Below are positions 24,202 through 36,960 of a stretch of DNA of 64,000 nt, piece by piece. The stretch's first letter is position 1; each line of letters begins with the position of its first letter. Under the pieces are notes generated by a model. The model was not told the origin of the DNA. It saw only the letters and a program-made list of their open reading frames with translations, and searched no databases. Made by a program: the position numbers and the translations under genes. Origin of the DNA: Crambe crambe (lineage: Eukaryota > Porifera > Demospongiae > Poecilosclerida > Crambeidae); the NCBI GenBank assembly GCA_963924555.1, contig OZ004584.1, forward strand, positions 3,533,001 to 3,597,000, written 5' to 3'.

Positions 24202-25344
24202 TAAATTAATGAGTGGGTGTGGTTGTTATTATTAATTGAACTTTGGACCTCGGCGCCTTCTGGTTATGGCGTAGATAGCTCTAGCTCTTCGAAGCTGTTT
24301 TCTTGAGATTGTGTCCATATGCTTTCAAATTTCTTCCTGTAGAAGAAGGGAGTGGTGTGTACGTGCTTTCATTAGTGGCGGCAAGAAAGGTCTCCCTATT
24401 GATTTGAAACTCGAGAAAGAGTAAGTTGCAGGATAGCTTTGCTTGTCATAATTTTTGATATGTAAACTAGCTACCGATAACACCGTTACTACTATGTATG
24501 TAGCAATGAAAGACTTGTCGGTCAAGTGGAGTGTACTATACCTTTTGCTTGAGGCAACATTCTCCCCTCCCCTTGCCTCTTGAATCCCCAGTTTTAATTA
24601 GTATCCCCAATATGTCCATAATGTTAAAGCACAGGTTGTTTGTTCAGTAATGTGTGCACATCTCCTGTAATAGCAAACCATGGCATTTGAATCGGTGTGC
24701 ATCAGATCGTCATGCTTTGCATGATAACACCAACCTGTGCATTAGTTGTGTAGTGGATCTAAAAGTCTATTGCTCAATACTTTATCCTATTTATACTGTT
24801 CTAGATATTAACCATAGAGTCTGGTTAGTACATTTCTAAATAACAAACGAACAAGCAAAGGGAGAGGGGTTTGATTACCTGCTAACCTTTATCAACTATA
24901 CAAAATGTGTGCATCCTGTGCAAAAGATTTCTTGTAAGCACACTAACAGGCCTATACATAGCAGCCTTGATGTACTATTAAAGGATTTCTAGACTCATGG
25001 TTTGTATTAAAATTGCTTGTGAGAGTACTGGGAAAATATCGGGATAGGCACTGTGAGCCTCGCTCATTATGAGCTAAGTAACCTTTTCAGCCAGTAAATA
25101 TCCATGGCTTTTTTTCCTGGTAGGAGTACAATTTGCTGACTTGCCATTTTTATTACTGTCTGTCACATGCACAGTAGAATACAGTTTCTTCAAATTTTCA
25201 GACATGCACTGACAATAATCCCTAGGCCACCCCTGTATTCAAGAACCTACATATGTAGGCCCACACTAGGGAAATGCCTGAGAATTTTCTACTGTGTAGG
25301 TACACACACATAATTATTGTACCGAAGAATATTGGTGTGTCATA

Positions 25345-25840
25345 TTACTTTATAGGGTACCTCCCTATCGTACGATGTAACCCCTGGTAGGGCCCTTTCA
25401 AAGTATGGTGGGGTAGTACAGGGCAGTAGGAAATTTTTAAAGTACGTATAATGTGACATACATACCTAGTACCAAGGTAAATTGACTTAACATTATCAAT
25501 TCTCCCAGGTATGCTACAATTGAGTACCTCTGTATCTATATTTCTACCCATAAAAATTAAAACAGATTTTATAGCTGTACTGTGTGCCCTGTTGATCTTG
25601 TATGACAACCGTCCCCATACTTGTCCCATAATGGCCATGTAATAAGTCGGCATATTGTAAATTTTTGGATCGTAGCCAAATTGTTCTTGTACTACAATGA
25701 TACAAATATAACTCTTGATATACCAGTATGGTTGGATGATTATTTCAACATATATTCCACCTAGTATATTTAGTCCCATAGACCAGTAGTACTTTAACTG
25801 GCATAAAGTCTTCCCCCAGGGGATAGGACTAGCTATAAAG
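25345..25840 (-). repeat. Dispersed repeat with 144-codon open frame
   Basis: The right end (about 25762-25832) matches the reverse complement of 5589-5660, marking it as an interspersed element. On the minus strand an open frame of 144 codons (25779..25345) begins MGLNILGGIYVE; it is Tyr/Ile-rich and I recognise no domain. Near the right edge the short unit AAAGTC.TCCCCCAGGG is directly repeated. Probably non-coding repeat DNA. Confidence 0.45.
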
Positions 25841-27473
25841 TCCTCCCCCAGGGCTAAATAATTAAATCCTTCTTCTTACAGTAATACAATGAAAAGAAAT
25901 CATGAGATATAGGAATACAGTATAAGTTTCTTCACTTGTAATAGCTATAGTACTCATGGTATGAAACTCCACAAAGAAGACTGTGCAAAGTTGCTCAGAT
26001 ACTGTTCACTGTTACATTTTCTGGTCTCGATAATAAATGTCTCAGATAGTACTTGTGCAGCATTAGTGCACTGCAAAATATCTTAGTGCACTGCAAAATA
26101 TCATCAGGTACTTGGTCCTTCAGAGGAAAGCTGCTATTTCTATAATCTTTCCATGAACTTTAAGTTCCGCTAGAGGGTACCAACCATTTCCAAGTTTACC
26201 TCACTGGCAAAGTTGAAGCGAGGGAGGGTCTGGTCAGTATTAGCTAGTCTCACACACCTGTGCCTGAGACTAAGTATTAGCTTCCTTTTGAGGGCGTAAC
26301 AGGTCGTTGTCGGGGTCAAAAACTCTTCATCCTGTGGTTGTGGCTCCTGCAAAGCACCAACATTAGTGGCATACATGCCGAGACAAAAATTGTTGTAGGG
26401 ACAGCCATTGAATCTACCTTGCCGGTGAGAGGCGACATAGCCTAAAGGCAGAGCCTAGTCAGCCAATCAGGTGAACATATAATAGTTATAGTACGGTTGC
26501 CCAGCCCTCGGACTCGGACTGTTCACAGCCATAATTTCCTCGGCACCATACTATAAATATTACTTAGTAGTTTGTTTTGTCCATTGTTTTCTTACCACTC
26601 CATGATTCTTGAAGAACAATTCAACAATTTCATGAATGCAATTGGATGAAAACTTTCAGCTTTAAAATTCCCAGCTACAAACAATATGCTTATCACAAAT
26701 GGTGCTACCTGGATCTGAAGAACAGTTCTCCACATGTACAGTGTGCATACAACTAGCATGTGTTGACTTAGCATATGGGTTGGCAAGCAAAGTGTTTTAT
26801 ACTCTATGCCCCAGCTTCACATGGACTGCTTCAGCATTTTTTTATTTTATTTATCCAGCTAGTCACGTACTAATAATTATGCAGCTGAATGATTGAACTT
26901 TGACTGTGGTATTCAACCAATAAAATGTTCGTGAACTGTACTACTCACCCACTTATTAGATCTGGAACACTTGACCTAAAAAAGTATTTGGGCATGTTTA
27001 TATTACATGAGAACATAATCTTGTTCCAAAAATTTTAGAAATCACTTTTTTTAATATTCAGTTATGAATTTCCAACTATGTTGAAGCTGTAGCTCAGTGT
27101 AGAGTTTTGAGAGCCTGCAGAGCAAAGGGCAGATGAGAGAAAATGGTTTTTTAGTTTAGGACTTGGACCTGCCATCCCTACTTAGAGAGAGCTAATGGTC
27201 TCTCTGATATGTTCTATTTCTTTATACTGTACTGGCTCACTCCATGGCTACCTTATATAAAGACTGATCTTTTGGAAGGGTCATCAATTACATGCCTGGG
27301 TAAGATACTTGTTGCTTTCCATTGGTGTTGATCTGTAATTCAGCCTAGTTGTTAGTGTGTAGTATGAGCTACTTCAGAGAAGCCTTTTGGTTCTGTATTG
27401 GCCAAATCACACTAGCTATGAATTTTCAGGAAAGGCATAGGACGGAAACATGTAAGTAGGATGGCCCTAGAAT

Positions 27474-27592
27474 CTAGATGGATTATGCAGCTACTGCAGC
27501 CTCATATCAAATAAAGCCCTACATTTCAGCCACCTAGCTTTATATAAGCAGTAGGGCTTGGTTTGATATGAGTTATATAATCCATCTAGGTT
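27474..27592. repeat. Hairpin (inverted repeat) just upstream of PIP4K2
   Basis: CTAGATGGATTAT...CTCATATCAAATAAAGCC followed by GTAGGGCTTGGTTTGATATG and ATAATCCATCTAGG form two imperfect inverted arms of about 50 nt around a short loop. It lies about 125 bp before the PIP4K2 ATG. It is either a tiny MITE or a structured 5' regulatory segment. Confidence 0.7.
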
Positions 27593-27715
27593 ATTCAGAA
27601 GAATTTTTTTGTGATCACTTGTATGTACTGGCTATGAGTGTACATTAGAACATACAATTATTACTTGTATAATAGTTATAATCTGTATACGATTTTATCC
27701 TTGCTGATAATTAGC

Positions 27716-30700
27716 ATGCCAGGACGAGGCGGAAAGACTGGAGGTGGACTCAAACCAAAAAAGAAGGCTTTCAAGCCTAAGCAGCAGAAGAAGCGATTCA
27801 TTCGGAGTAAAGATCCCATCTTGGCAGTTTTCATGTGGGGTATTCAACACAATGTTAGTTTTACTGCTTTCATTTTTTAAATGTACTTATTTAATTTTTG
27901 TTGTTTTGTTAATAGTTTGTTACTCTCAACTGGATATCTCATAATATTATCAATATTGTAATTCTACAGATTAATGAATTGACAACAAGTGTGGAACCTA
28001 CTCTTCTTCTCTCTGAGGATTTTAAAGCTTACAGCAAGCTGAAAGTAGAAAATCAGTACTACAATAAGTATGTAGCATTACCATTAGAAATGATTATTAT
28101 GCATAATGATACTGGGAACTGTGTACAAAGACTGTATTGTCAAAAAAAATTTCAGACAACAGGATCGGATAAGTGACTTCCCAGTATCCATAGTCTAATT
28201 GTACCTTTCAGAAACAGTCCTTTCCAGATTTACTTTAGAATAGATATGTATATATAGCACTTCATCTAAGGTACAAAGGTGATATTATGAATGACACGAC
28301 AGTTGAAAACTATGCATATATACATACGTACTATGAGGACTTGCAACATAAAGTACTACAAATAATAAATAATTATCGATCTCTTGCCCATGTATGATTA
28401 TGCTATGTATAATTATAGTCCCACAGTATATATGTATATCATTATTCTCTACTGTGTAGGAGTTATGCTAATTAAATATCTGATTGTGGCTAAATATGGG
28501 CGCTATAATCATAATATACATAATTATAACTGAATCCACTATGTCATAAAATGAGGTCCCTTGGTTGAGAGTATTATTATTTTTTATCATTTAGAGAAAA
28601 TCTTCCTGGTCACTTCAAGTTTAAAGAATATTGTCCTAGAGTATTTCATAACCTCCGCAAGCGATTTGGCCTGGATGATGTTGAGTACATGGTGAGTTTG
28701 CTGAAACTGTCTTAAGGGACTATGTATAATAATAGTTAGACACCGAGACCAAGGGATCTACGGTCTATTTAGAAACCTGAGACCCCTGGGCTGTAGCATC
28801 CTGTGCACAGCAAGGGCGCTACTAAGGGCCTGAAGGTTTCTAAATAGACCATAAACGTTGATCAAGGTGTCTAACTTATTTAGACTATAGCCAATCACTG
28901 GAGTTGTTTATCTTACCTCAACACAGTTTTTAAATGTAATAAACATGAATCAGAGCGCACCTAGAAACATTGCTAGAGAAAAGGACCAATTTTGGATGAC
29001 CATGTTTACCAGGTTTCTAAGTGCCCACAGCACTTAGAAAACCCACTTGGGAGGGCTCTACGGGATTTAGAGACCACTTAACTGAACTGGTATGTGACTA
29101 GCTATAGTCTAAGTGCAAATAGGGAATTGATACACCAAAATTCAAGCTTTGTGTAGGTATGCTACAGTTAATATTTAACATACTACCAACAATAACATTT
29201 TACTCGCATTCCTGAATGGAGAACAAACCACCATAATAATAACTTGTACTTATAGCTGTATTGGAAAACTACCTAGGCAGATAATACATTCTAAATTATT
29301 TATGAGAGGAATAACTACCATCAATATGTCAAAGCAAAGCAAAAAAAAAAAAGTATTTGTAGAAGGATAATAGCTATTTAGATTTCTTGTAGTGTAGCCT
29401 TATAAACATTCTTCCACCTCTTAAAATATTGTTCATATATACGCAAGTATGATTTCTATGATAATGAGGCCATATTTAAATGTGTTCTGTATCTACGTAG
29501 CTGCATCTATTACTAGAGGAATGCAGTGCATTGTTGGGAGACCAGATCGACAGAGTTAGATGTGCATGATAAATTGCTTCAATTTGATATGTGCATATAT
29601 TCGCGTATTGAAACCAGGATTAGAGGATTGACCTAGCAGAATATTGGTGAGGTAGCTAGCTATTAAATACAGTGCATCCTCGGTTATCCGGACCTCGATT
29701 ATCCGTATCCTCGATTATCCGGCAAAATTTTCTGGGGGGCAAAGGTCAATGCGCATGTGCATTTCACAATAATTTACAGCTGCTTGTGCTATTTCTAACC
29801 AGCTGCGCTAGTAGATGTAGTCAGATGGAGTCTAGTTTGAGTGTAGCTGTTGCAAGTAAGCCTAAGCGCAAAAGAAAAGTGCTAACAATTGAGGATAAAG
29901 TTACTGTCATCAAGCAGTTGGAGACCAGCTCAGCCACAGTTGTTGCTGAAAGAATGGGGATTGCAAAGAGTACTGTTTCTGACATCAAGAAAAAGCAACA
30001 GGAGATCCTTCAGTACAAGCAAAAGATGACTGATTTAGGGATAAGCAAGAAGGCAAAGGTGATGAAGCTTGGAAGTGACAGCCAACATGATGCTGCTGTG
30101 TATTTGTGGTTCAGGCAGAAAAGAAGTGAAGGCACTCCTATATCAGGGCCAATACTTTGTGAGAAAGCAGTGCAGCTCTACAAGAAAATGTATGGTGAAG
30201 ATGCAAAGTTCTCTGGAAAGACATAAAATACATGTACATAAGACTCTTCTTATATGGTCTTCACTTATCTGAACATTTCACTTTTACGAACAGTTTTTTT
30301 GGCACTTTGGCCAAAGGGGTTCGGATAGGTGAGGACACACTGTAGCTACATAAAACAAAGCTTAGCTAGGGCGAGCCTGAGCAAGCCCCACACTAGCGGG
30401 TTGGCTCTAGAATTTGTATGTACGTACGTCCTAACAATGGTGTTTGCATTGCTAACAATTATGCAATGCAAAATTTGACGACCATAACATGGTTTTTCTG
30501 TGTGACAATCATCTGCTAACATTATGTCACATTACACCACATTACATTGCATATGTGCAAACTTTACAACATTACATCACCTAACATTAATGATTTTGTC
30601 TATGATGATCATCTGGTAACATTACATCGCATTACTTCGCATGCGCAAACTTTTACAACTTACCATGTAGAGCATTATTAAGCAAAAAGAAACATGCAAA

Positions 30701-33700
30701 GGATTAATTCCTGTCTTTTTCTCTGATTTATTATGCAATTCAATTGTAACTTGCTTACATGTGTAACTATGTAGCTAATAATATTTTATTTTTACATAAC
30801 TAAACGCTGGTCATTTTCTGACCATTTCATGGAAAATTTCAGCATTCTAAGTATTCTAGGGTGCTGGGTGTCCAACTGAATTTTGCTTTATAAGTTGTTA
30901 GGCTATTATATTTAGTACAACAATCAAACTTTTAGCTATTAGCTGCATTTTTAAAATCTGGTACGTAAAAATATCTCAGCAGTGATATACATACTGCATG
31001 AAAATAGTTTTGGTGATGATGTGATTGTATTGTATAATAGAATTCACTGATCACTAAGCCACCCCAGCCGATCGACAGTCCTGGAAGAAGTGGATCAAAA
31101 TTCTATTGTTCATATGATAAAAAATTAATACTGAAATCAATTTCAAGTGAAGAAGTAGCCCTCCTACATCAAATACTACAACCTTATCATGAGGTATGCT
31201 ATAATTGGGGTGTCCCTATATTGATAATAAGTGTGCTAAGTGATTTATAGTCCATGATATTGTTTGTAATTGTAAGCTATCAAGCTGTACCGTACAGTCG
31301 TGCATGCAATACATGGACCAGAATCACTTACAAGAGCTATGCTTGTAATTTCAAGTATCCATTTCTTAATCATTGCTTAGTAATCAAGAATGGATTTCCC
31401 ATCCATGTAATATCTATGCATTATATGTAAATAGTGTGTAGGCAAAAGTCTTTTTATAGGTAAACTATAATTCTTCCCTAGTCTCTGTGCTTCTAGATAG
31501 TGTATATTCTGCCTAATCATACCCAATAAATGGGCCAAGTAAAAAGGTGATCTACTATTAATTTATCTTATAGTATGTGGTGACATGTGATAATAAAACA
31601 CTGCTCCCCCAATACCTTGGATGTTATCGGCTTACAGTCAACAGTGCAGAGACATATTGGCTGGTAACACGAAGTGTTTTCAGCTCATCAGTCCGAATGC
31701 ATAGAAAATTTGACCTCAAGGGCTCCACTGTTGATCGCCAAGCGAGTGATAAAGAGAAGGTATTTTAATACCTATAGGGTATGATTATTGTTATGGTTCT
31801 GAATATGCTTTTAGGCAAAGAGTAATCCAACTCTAAAGGACGTGGACTTCACTACAAGTGGGGAAAAAATTTCGATTGGTAGTGAAGCAAAAGAACGTAT
31901 AATGCAATCACTTGAAAAGGATGTTCAGGTACACTGTATTAAGTTTAGCAAGGGCCAACTGCGATACAAAAATACAAACTCCTTGTAGAAGAACATAGTG
32001 GAAAGAATTTATTTGGCAGATGTTATCGTGTAACGGTTATGGTAAAGGTCGTCAAATACATAAATTGTGCCCTATCTACCTCCACTAATTTTTCCAATAA
32101 GCAAGCATACAATTATGACCTATTCATAATACTTATGTACACAAATTGGTGTCTCAGGCACACACCAACCAGAGTACTGAGACGCAGTGCTAGGGGCATG
32201 CAACAGTATGTAGATGGTACGTATCAGCATTTGCACGACAACTTGACGTCTACATAGTACGTATCACCATGTGCACAACAGCTTGTCATCAATTAATTGT
32301 TATGTGCACATCGCATGTGCTTGGGACTATCAAGTCCAGGCATTTCTTGGCCTTCAGACACCTATAACTTCAGTCTAAATGTGTAGAACTATCATAGTGA
32401 AAGTCACTAAGAAGTACATAAGCAACTAGAACCACAGCCAAATGAAACTTACTTCAGATAACTCAGTAATCTTTGTCTAAGAAGCCAGCGAGTAAGCTAT
32501 GAACAGCGAAAGGACAAAATACAAGCCAAATCGTGCCAGCTGCCAGCTAGGTAGTACAAAAGCTATCAGTGGCATTTTCAAATTTGCCGACCCTTTACCA
32601 TTGAAAGGAGAGAATAGGTAGCTTGTCAAGAACACTTAGAAGCAAAATATATCAAATAACAATCAAGGCTGGCATGCAATGGGTGCCAAGCATCGAGAGA
32701 GTTTTGTAGGACATGAAAACTTCTCGACAGCCACAAATAATACCATATAAAGAGAGCAGTATGTAGGGATGACATGGACTCCGCATATACAAAAGTGAAA
32801 TTCCAGTTCCCCCCACAGACAACCATATGCATAATATTACAAGCTACAGCTGGATATATCTGCATTTATGTGTACATACATTAGCTATTAAACATGAGAG
32901 AGAGGGAAAAATCTAGGAACCAGTGAGGGGAAAAAATCATTTCTGTATGACCATTGCTCAAAAAAAATGGTAGGGATGAAGGAAGGAAATGGGGTCGGTC
33001 TTTGTTCTATCCAGTCAACAATCCAATCCCTATATTATTTATGCGTCACACCTAAGAGCTCTGTATGCTGCAGTAATGTACATATATGTAGCTGGATATA
33101 CAGAACAAAGATTGACCCCGTTTCCTTTCTCCATATTTGCCTACTTTTTTGAGTTCACAGAAATGTTTTTTCTCTTATAGGTGATAACATGTTAATGAAG
33201 TCATGCCAAGACATCTAGTCTTTAAAAAGACTAACTTGTTAACCTATAATTACCATGCGGGTATGCATGGATTGAAAGTGCAACTGGGTGATTATATTGC
33301 CTTCATTTGTACACAGCTATTGCAGAAGTTGAACTTGATGGACTATAGCCTCCTGGTAGGTATCCATGATTGCACTATTCAGCCAGCTGATGACGATGAG
33401 TTCTTAGAGGACTATGCAGAAGACGATGGCAATGGATACATCTCCAGTGATGAGGTCATGGAAGCTCCTCTCTCTCCTGGGGCAGGTATTCACTATACAA
33501 TCGTTATATCTGTTGATGCTGTTGGTGGAACTAATAATTCGGAGCTCTAATAACCATTTTAATATAATTGTAGAAGAGGATGTTTTATCTGGAGAGATGT
33601 TTGATTTAGCTGCTACCAGTCCAGAGATGACACCAGATTCTCATTTACCACAGCAAAGTAGTGCTGATGTCCAATCAGCTTCCCCTCCTTTAGTCTCAGA

Positions 33701-35895
33701 CTTGGAACAAGATTCATCCCCAACAAATCCAATTGCTCCAGAAAGTGATAGCACCAATCAAGAGCCTACTTTGGAAGCAGCAGCACTAGCTGGTGATTTA
33801 GGTATGCTTCCTTGTACACCTGTACTGAATACATCATCTATAATGTATTCACCGTATAATGAAGACAGTTGTATTATTTTTTTTGTAGTAAAATACAATA
33901 TAGTCATACCATTAAGCTTGTTGGTGGGGAGGGGGGAAGTGCTATGATTACTTGTCTACTCGCATAGGGGAGGAAGGGAGAGTAGATGATCATCAGTGTA
34001 TTCCTACTCTTGTCAAAGGGGAAAAGGAAAAGGAAATTGCTCTATCTGAAGGGAAATTCCCTGTGATTGATATCCTGATAGATGTATTTGCCACTGTCAG
34101 TTCTTCAGGCGAGTGCTCTCTCAGAGTAGTGGGAAGAAAGATCTTATAATTTTATTATACATTCATGCAGATTCAAAACCTCAAATTTACTTCATGGGTA
34201 TAATAGATGTTCTTACAAACTATGGGGCAAGAAAGAGAGCAGCCCATGCAGCAAAGACAGTGAAACATGGGGTAATTCATCTATTTATTATTTATTTGAA
34301 GTAGGAATCAAAGTTTTAATATTTGACACATTCGTTTTACCACTTTTTAAACTTTGGCCCCATAACTAGTGGCCATGGTTTGGAAATTCGGTGTACAAAC
34401 ATTATACAGCACATGTTAAATTTGAGAACTTTAAAAAAATATTTTTCAAGGGCAACCACATACCAAGTATTGACATTTTAATTTTCAGAGTGTATAATAA
34501 GCTGTTTGTTAGCGCTATATTTGAAGCCTTTCTACTTTAGTCTGAGCTCTAAACTACAATATCAATCTATGTTTAAAAAGAAATGGCGTCCTACTGGTCT
34601 CATTGAACTATCTGTACTCTCTCAGCAATGGCTAAGATGGCATATATTTTTTGGCTCTAGTGTAAGTACCTGTAGAAGCAGAAACATACATTACACTATT
34701 TATTACTGGTATGTAATTATTTATTTGCATGGCAGTATTTTTAGCATGGCTTGATTATTTCTGGTCAAGGGGTGGACTAGTCAGAGCGAAGCTAGTTTCT
34801 TGCTCTCTGGTGCTACAAATCACCAACTGAAGCTTAGAGAAGTTAGTTATATGCCCAAGTGTTGGAAAGCCTACCTTAGTTTTTTGGGGATTGACTGGAT
34901 TCTCCATGAACGAAACTTTCATAGCTGACTAGCTACCTTTAGCACTATGGATGGAGCCTTTCAAACTTTGTTGTTGAGATCATAGGTTCAAATTGCGCAA
35001 TGTCTACATACCTATCCTACGTAGAAAAAAGAAAATGGCATCCTGTTGGCCTTGCTCTGTTTCGCTGAGAACTAGAAGATGGCATATAATTTCTTGTATG
35101 ATAGTAGTGGGAAGAAGAACTCTAGACCACCTGTATTAACTTGGTATAGCATGTAATTTTGTAATTTTTTGGTAATTGCTTCCTGCATTCTTTGCTGGCC
35201 TAGGCTTACTGCAGTCTCTGGGCCCTTGCTTGTTTCTATCTTTGCTAGGTTGCAGCAATTGAGCTTTGAACCATCCCTTTCTCACCTCTTTGTTGGACTC
35301 TTAGAGTGTCAAGATTCATTGTTGAGTCATGTCCATAGCTAGAAACTCAGCATATTGAGCCACTCTGCGGCTCAATCCGCCCTTGTTGCCATGAGTGACA
35401 TGCATGCGTGTTATTAATTGACCTTCGAACCATGCCGGACATATGTAATACAAGAGGGCTTATGCAAAAATTTTAAAGTTATGATGTATTTTTTACCTAC
35501 TTTACACCCCCACAAGGTCGACCTCACTGGTTAAAAATATTTATAACTGACACATGGACTTGTAGAGACCTTTGGTATTGCTTCTATGGCCTCAAATTGC
35601 TTCATTTGAGTAACGGATTTTCGCTAGGGGGATATGGTTACAAACAGAGTACCAAAATTACTACAAGTCTGTGATCAGTTATGAATATTTTTACCAGTGA
35701 GCCCATGTGTAAAGTAGAACCATAGGAAAGCAATTTTGTGACATAGGAGGATAGAGGAGCATACCCTTAAAACTGTTGATGTAATAATTGTTCCTGGTGA
35801 AATTATGTATTTAGGCTGGAGCAGAATTTTCCACAGTCAAGCCTGGAATGTATGCCCGAAGGTTTTTAGAATTCATTTCAAAAAATATTGTGTAA
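27716..35895 (+). CDS. PIP4K2: Phosphatidylinositol 5-phosphate 4-kinase type 2
   Basis: PIP4K2 phosphorylates PI5P to PI(4,5)P2. Eleven exons, 27716..27853, 27970..28067, 28595..28691, 31041..31193, 31574..31759, 31815..31928, 33317..33485, 33574..33801, 33968..34108, 34171..34271 and 35815..35895, close to 501 residues (human about 406). Landmarks: [44 protein letters not shown], a catalytic-core block ending [80 protein letters not shown] and [20 protein letters not shown] (PIP4K-type activation loop with Ala where PIP5K has Glu). The extra ~90 residues form an acidic Ser/Pro-rich insert from exons 7-9 in the loop before the YFMGIIDV strand, a variable region in the family. Intron 9 uses a GC donor (TCAG|gcgagt). 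Intron 3 hosts a Tigger remnant. Confidence 0.96.
28735..28890. repeat. Fold-back repeat copy 2 (GTCTAA-end family)
   Basis: It begins TTAGACACCGAGACC and ends GGTGTCTAACTTATTTAG; inside, ACGGTCTATTTAGAAACCT is mirrored by AGGTTTCTAAATAGACCAT. The GCACAGCAAGGGCGCTACTA segment is shared with copy 1 at 907-1016. It lies in intron 3 of PIP4K2. Confidence 0.65.
29670..30342 (+). mobile_element. Non-autonomous Tigger/pogo element with TA duplication
   Basis: The left terminus CAGTGCATCCTCGGTTATCC and the reverse-complemented right terminus CAGTGTGTCCTCACCTATCC are imperfect inverted repeats, flanked by TA on both sides (29668-29669 and 30343-30344). The only coding content is a 133-codon DNA-binding fragment of a Tigger transposase (separate entry). 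At 673 bp it has lost the whole catalytic region, so it must have been mobilised in trans. Confidence 0.9.
29825..30226 (+). pseudogene. Tigger transposase DNA-binding fragment, no DDE domain
   Basis: A 133-residue open frame starts MESSLSVAV, carries a basic KPKRKRK stretch, then a CENP-B-type helix-turn-helix ([14 protein letters not shown] ... [18 protein letters not shown]) and the start of the second CENP-B/Tc5-type helix domain ([20 protein letters not shown]). Pogo/Tigger transposases continue with a DDE catalytic domain of several hundred residues; here the frame stops just after EDAKFSGKT and the terminal inverted repeat follows. The frame has no internal stop, so a short DNA-binding protein could still be made if transcribed within the PIP4K2 intron. 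Confidence 0.85.
30500..30665 (+). repeat. Imperfect ~95-bp tandem duplication
   Basis: GTGACAATCATCTGCTAACA near 30503 and GATGATCATCTGGTAACATT near 30604 start two similar blocks, each ending in GCAAACTTT(T)ACAAC. They lie in PIP4K2 intron 3, downstream of the Tigger element. Confidence 0.55.
35490..35745. repeat. Inverted-repeat (MITE-like) block in last PIP4K2 intron
   Basis: The arm CTCACTGGTTAAAAATATTT ... TGGACTTGTAGAGACC at about 35523-35577 is mirrored at about 35650-35703, where the complementary strand reads CTCACTGGTAAAAATATTCA and GACTTGTAGTAATTTTGGTA. Both arms are flanked outward by CTACTTTACAC words in inverted orientation. A short non-autonomous fold-back element is likely. 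Confidence 0.6.
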
Positions 35896-36960
35896 CATAT
35901 TTGTAGAATTCTTGCAACTCTCTTTCTGTTTGATATTATGTTTGTTTTCCTCATCCCCCTCTTAACCAGGTTACATCATTATTAGACTAATTTTGTATAT
36001 TCTTATTGCTTGCCTTTTTATTCACTTATTTCTAATGAAGTCATGAGGATATTATCAAACTTGCACTGTACATATCTTGAAAAACAGTAAATTAAAAGTG
36101 CAATTATTTTACACACGGTAGATTGCACTTAGTCTCAGAAACATATTCCAGATGTGTTGAAACAAGGGCACTTTTCTAACCATTTAACTTCTTGGCAGGC
36201 ATGTGATCAAATGAGCAATGATGAAATCAGAAGCTTGACCCAAGTCAGTCTTCAATGGGCTAGATAGCTATCCTGAACCATAAGGTCAGACCAGTAGGTA
36301 GAAGTCTTGTGTTGTGGATTTTCTGGAGATGTGAACTTTAAAGTTCTAGAGCTCAGTTCTGTGAGATCAACTATCTAGCCTGAAACACTGCACTTACTAT
36401 TCTGTATAACAATTTAATAAGGACCATGGTGTCAGACTGCTAGTGAGATTTTTCAGATGTTTGGTGCTTGAGAGTCATCTGTATGACCAGAACTATGGTC
36501 AATTTATAGTGCCCCTGGAGGGTAAGATGGCTTTTTATAAGCTGAAGATGAAAATGAAGCCTGACCTTAAAAGAGATTGTCAGTAATGGTGAATCTACAC
36601 AGACCTTGTGCAATATCACACTTCCATATAACATACACACCATTCATAGCTGAAAACAGAACTTAAAAACAAAACAAAGAGCTTCAGTTGCAAAGGTATT
36701 TTTGATGTCCTTTGTTGAAGAGGTTTGTCCTTTATTATCAGAAGTTCAGAGGTTCCACTTTAGTCTTTGGTGGGGGGAGTAGTGTGGTGGGGTGGGGTGA
36801 GGCGAGGGAGTGGTGTTAGGACAAGCAGGAGAAACGATATCTGCAGTTTTACGGCAGCAGGACTACAACATAGGCAAGGTGCCATTTGAAATAGAAGGAC
36901 TATGATACAAAAACTCAAGATAAAGTGTTATAGTAATATGTGGAGAAAGATACTGCTCTA
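35896..36960. other. Convergent intergenic region PIP4K2 / carrier
   Basis: About 1.1 kb between two convergent stop codons; it should contain both 3' UTRs. I see AT-rich sequence, a GGGGTGGGG-type purine-rich patch near 36770-36810 and a lone AGAGGTTCCACTTTAGT word resembling a Tigger terminus near 36748. No gene is supported. Confidence 0.5.

Larger units (their letters stand above)
24202..27715. other. 3.5-kb gene-poor intergenic region
   Basis: I find no gene I can support. The short minus-strand reading frame ending near 24211 (peptide with RKQLRRARAIYAITRRRR) and a 144-codon minus frame at 25345-25779 have no recognised similarity; the second overlaps a dispersed repeat. A CpG-containing patch at about 26390-26530 could be a promoter of something unrecognised. 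A direct duplication TTAGTGCACTGCAAAATATC occurs twice in tandem at about 26066-26102. Confidence 0.5.

Noticed and set aside
24207..24345. Short Arg-rich minus-strand peptide downstream of CCDC77
   Set aside because: Only 28 codons, no partner exon or homology, and it overlaps the expected CCDC77 3' UTR.
25345..25779. 144-codon minus-strand open frame as a gene
   Set aside because: No recognisable domain, composition of AT-rich translated DNA, and overlap with a dispersed repeat.
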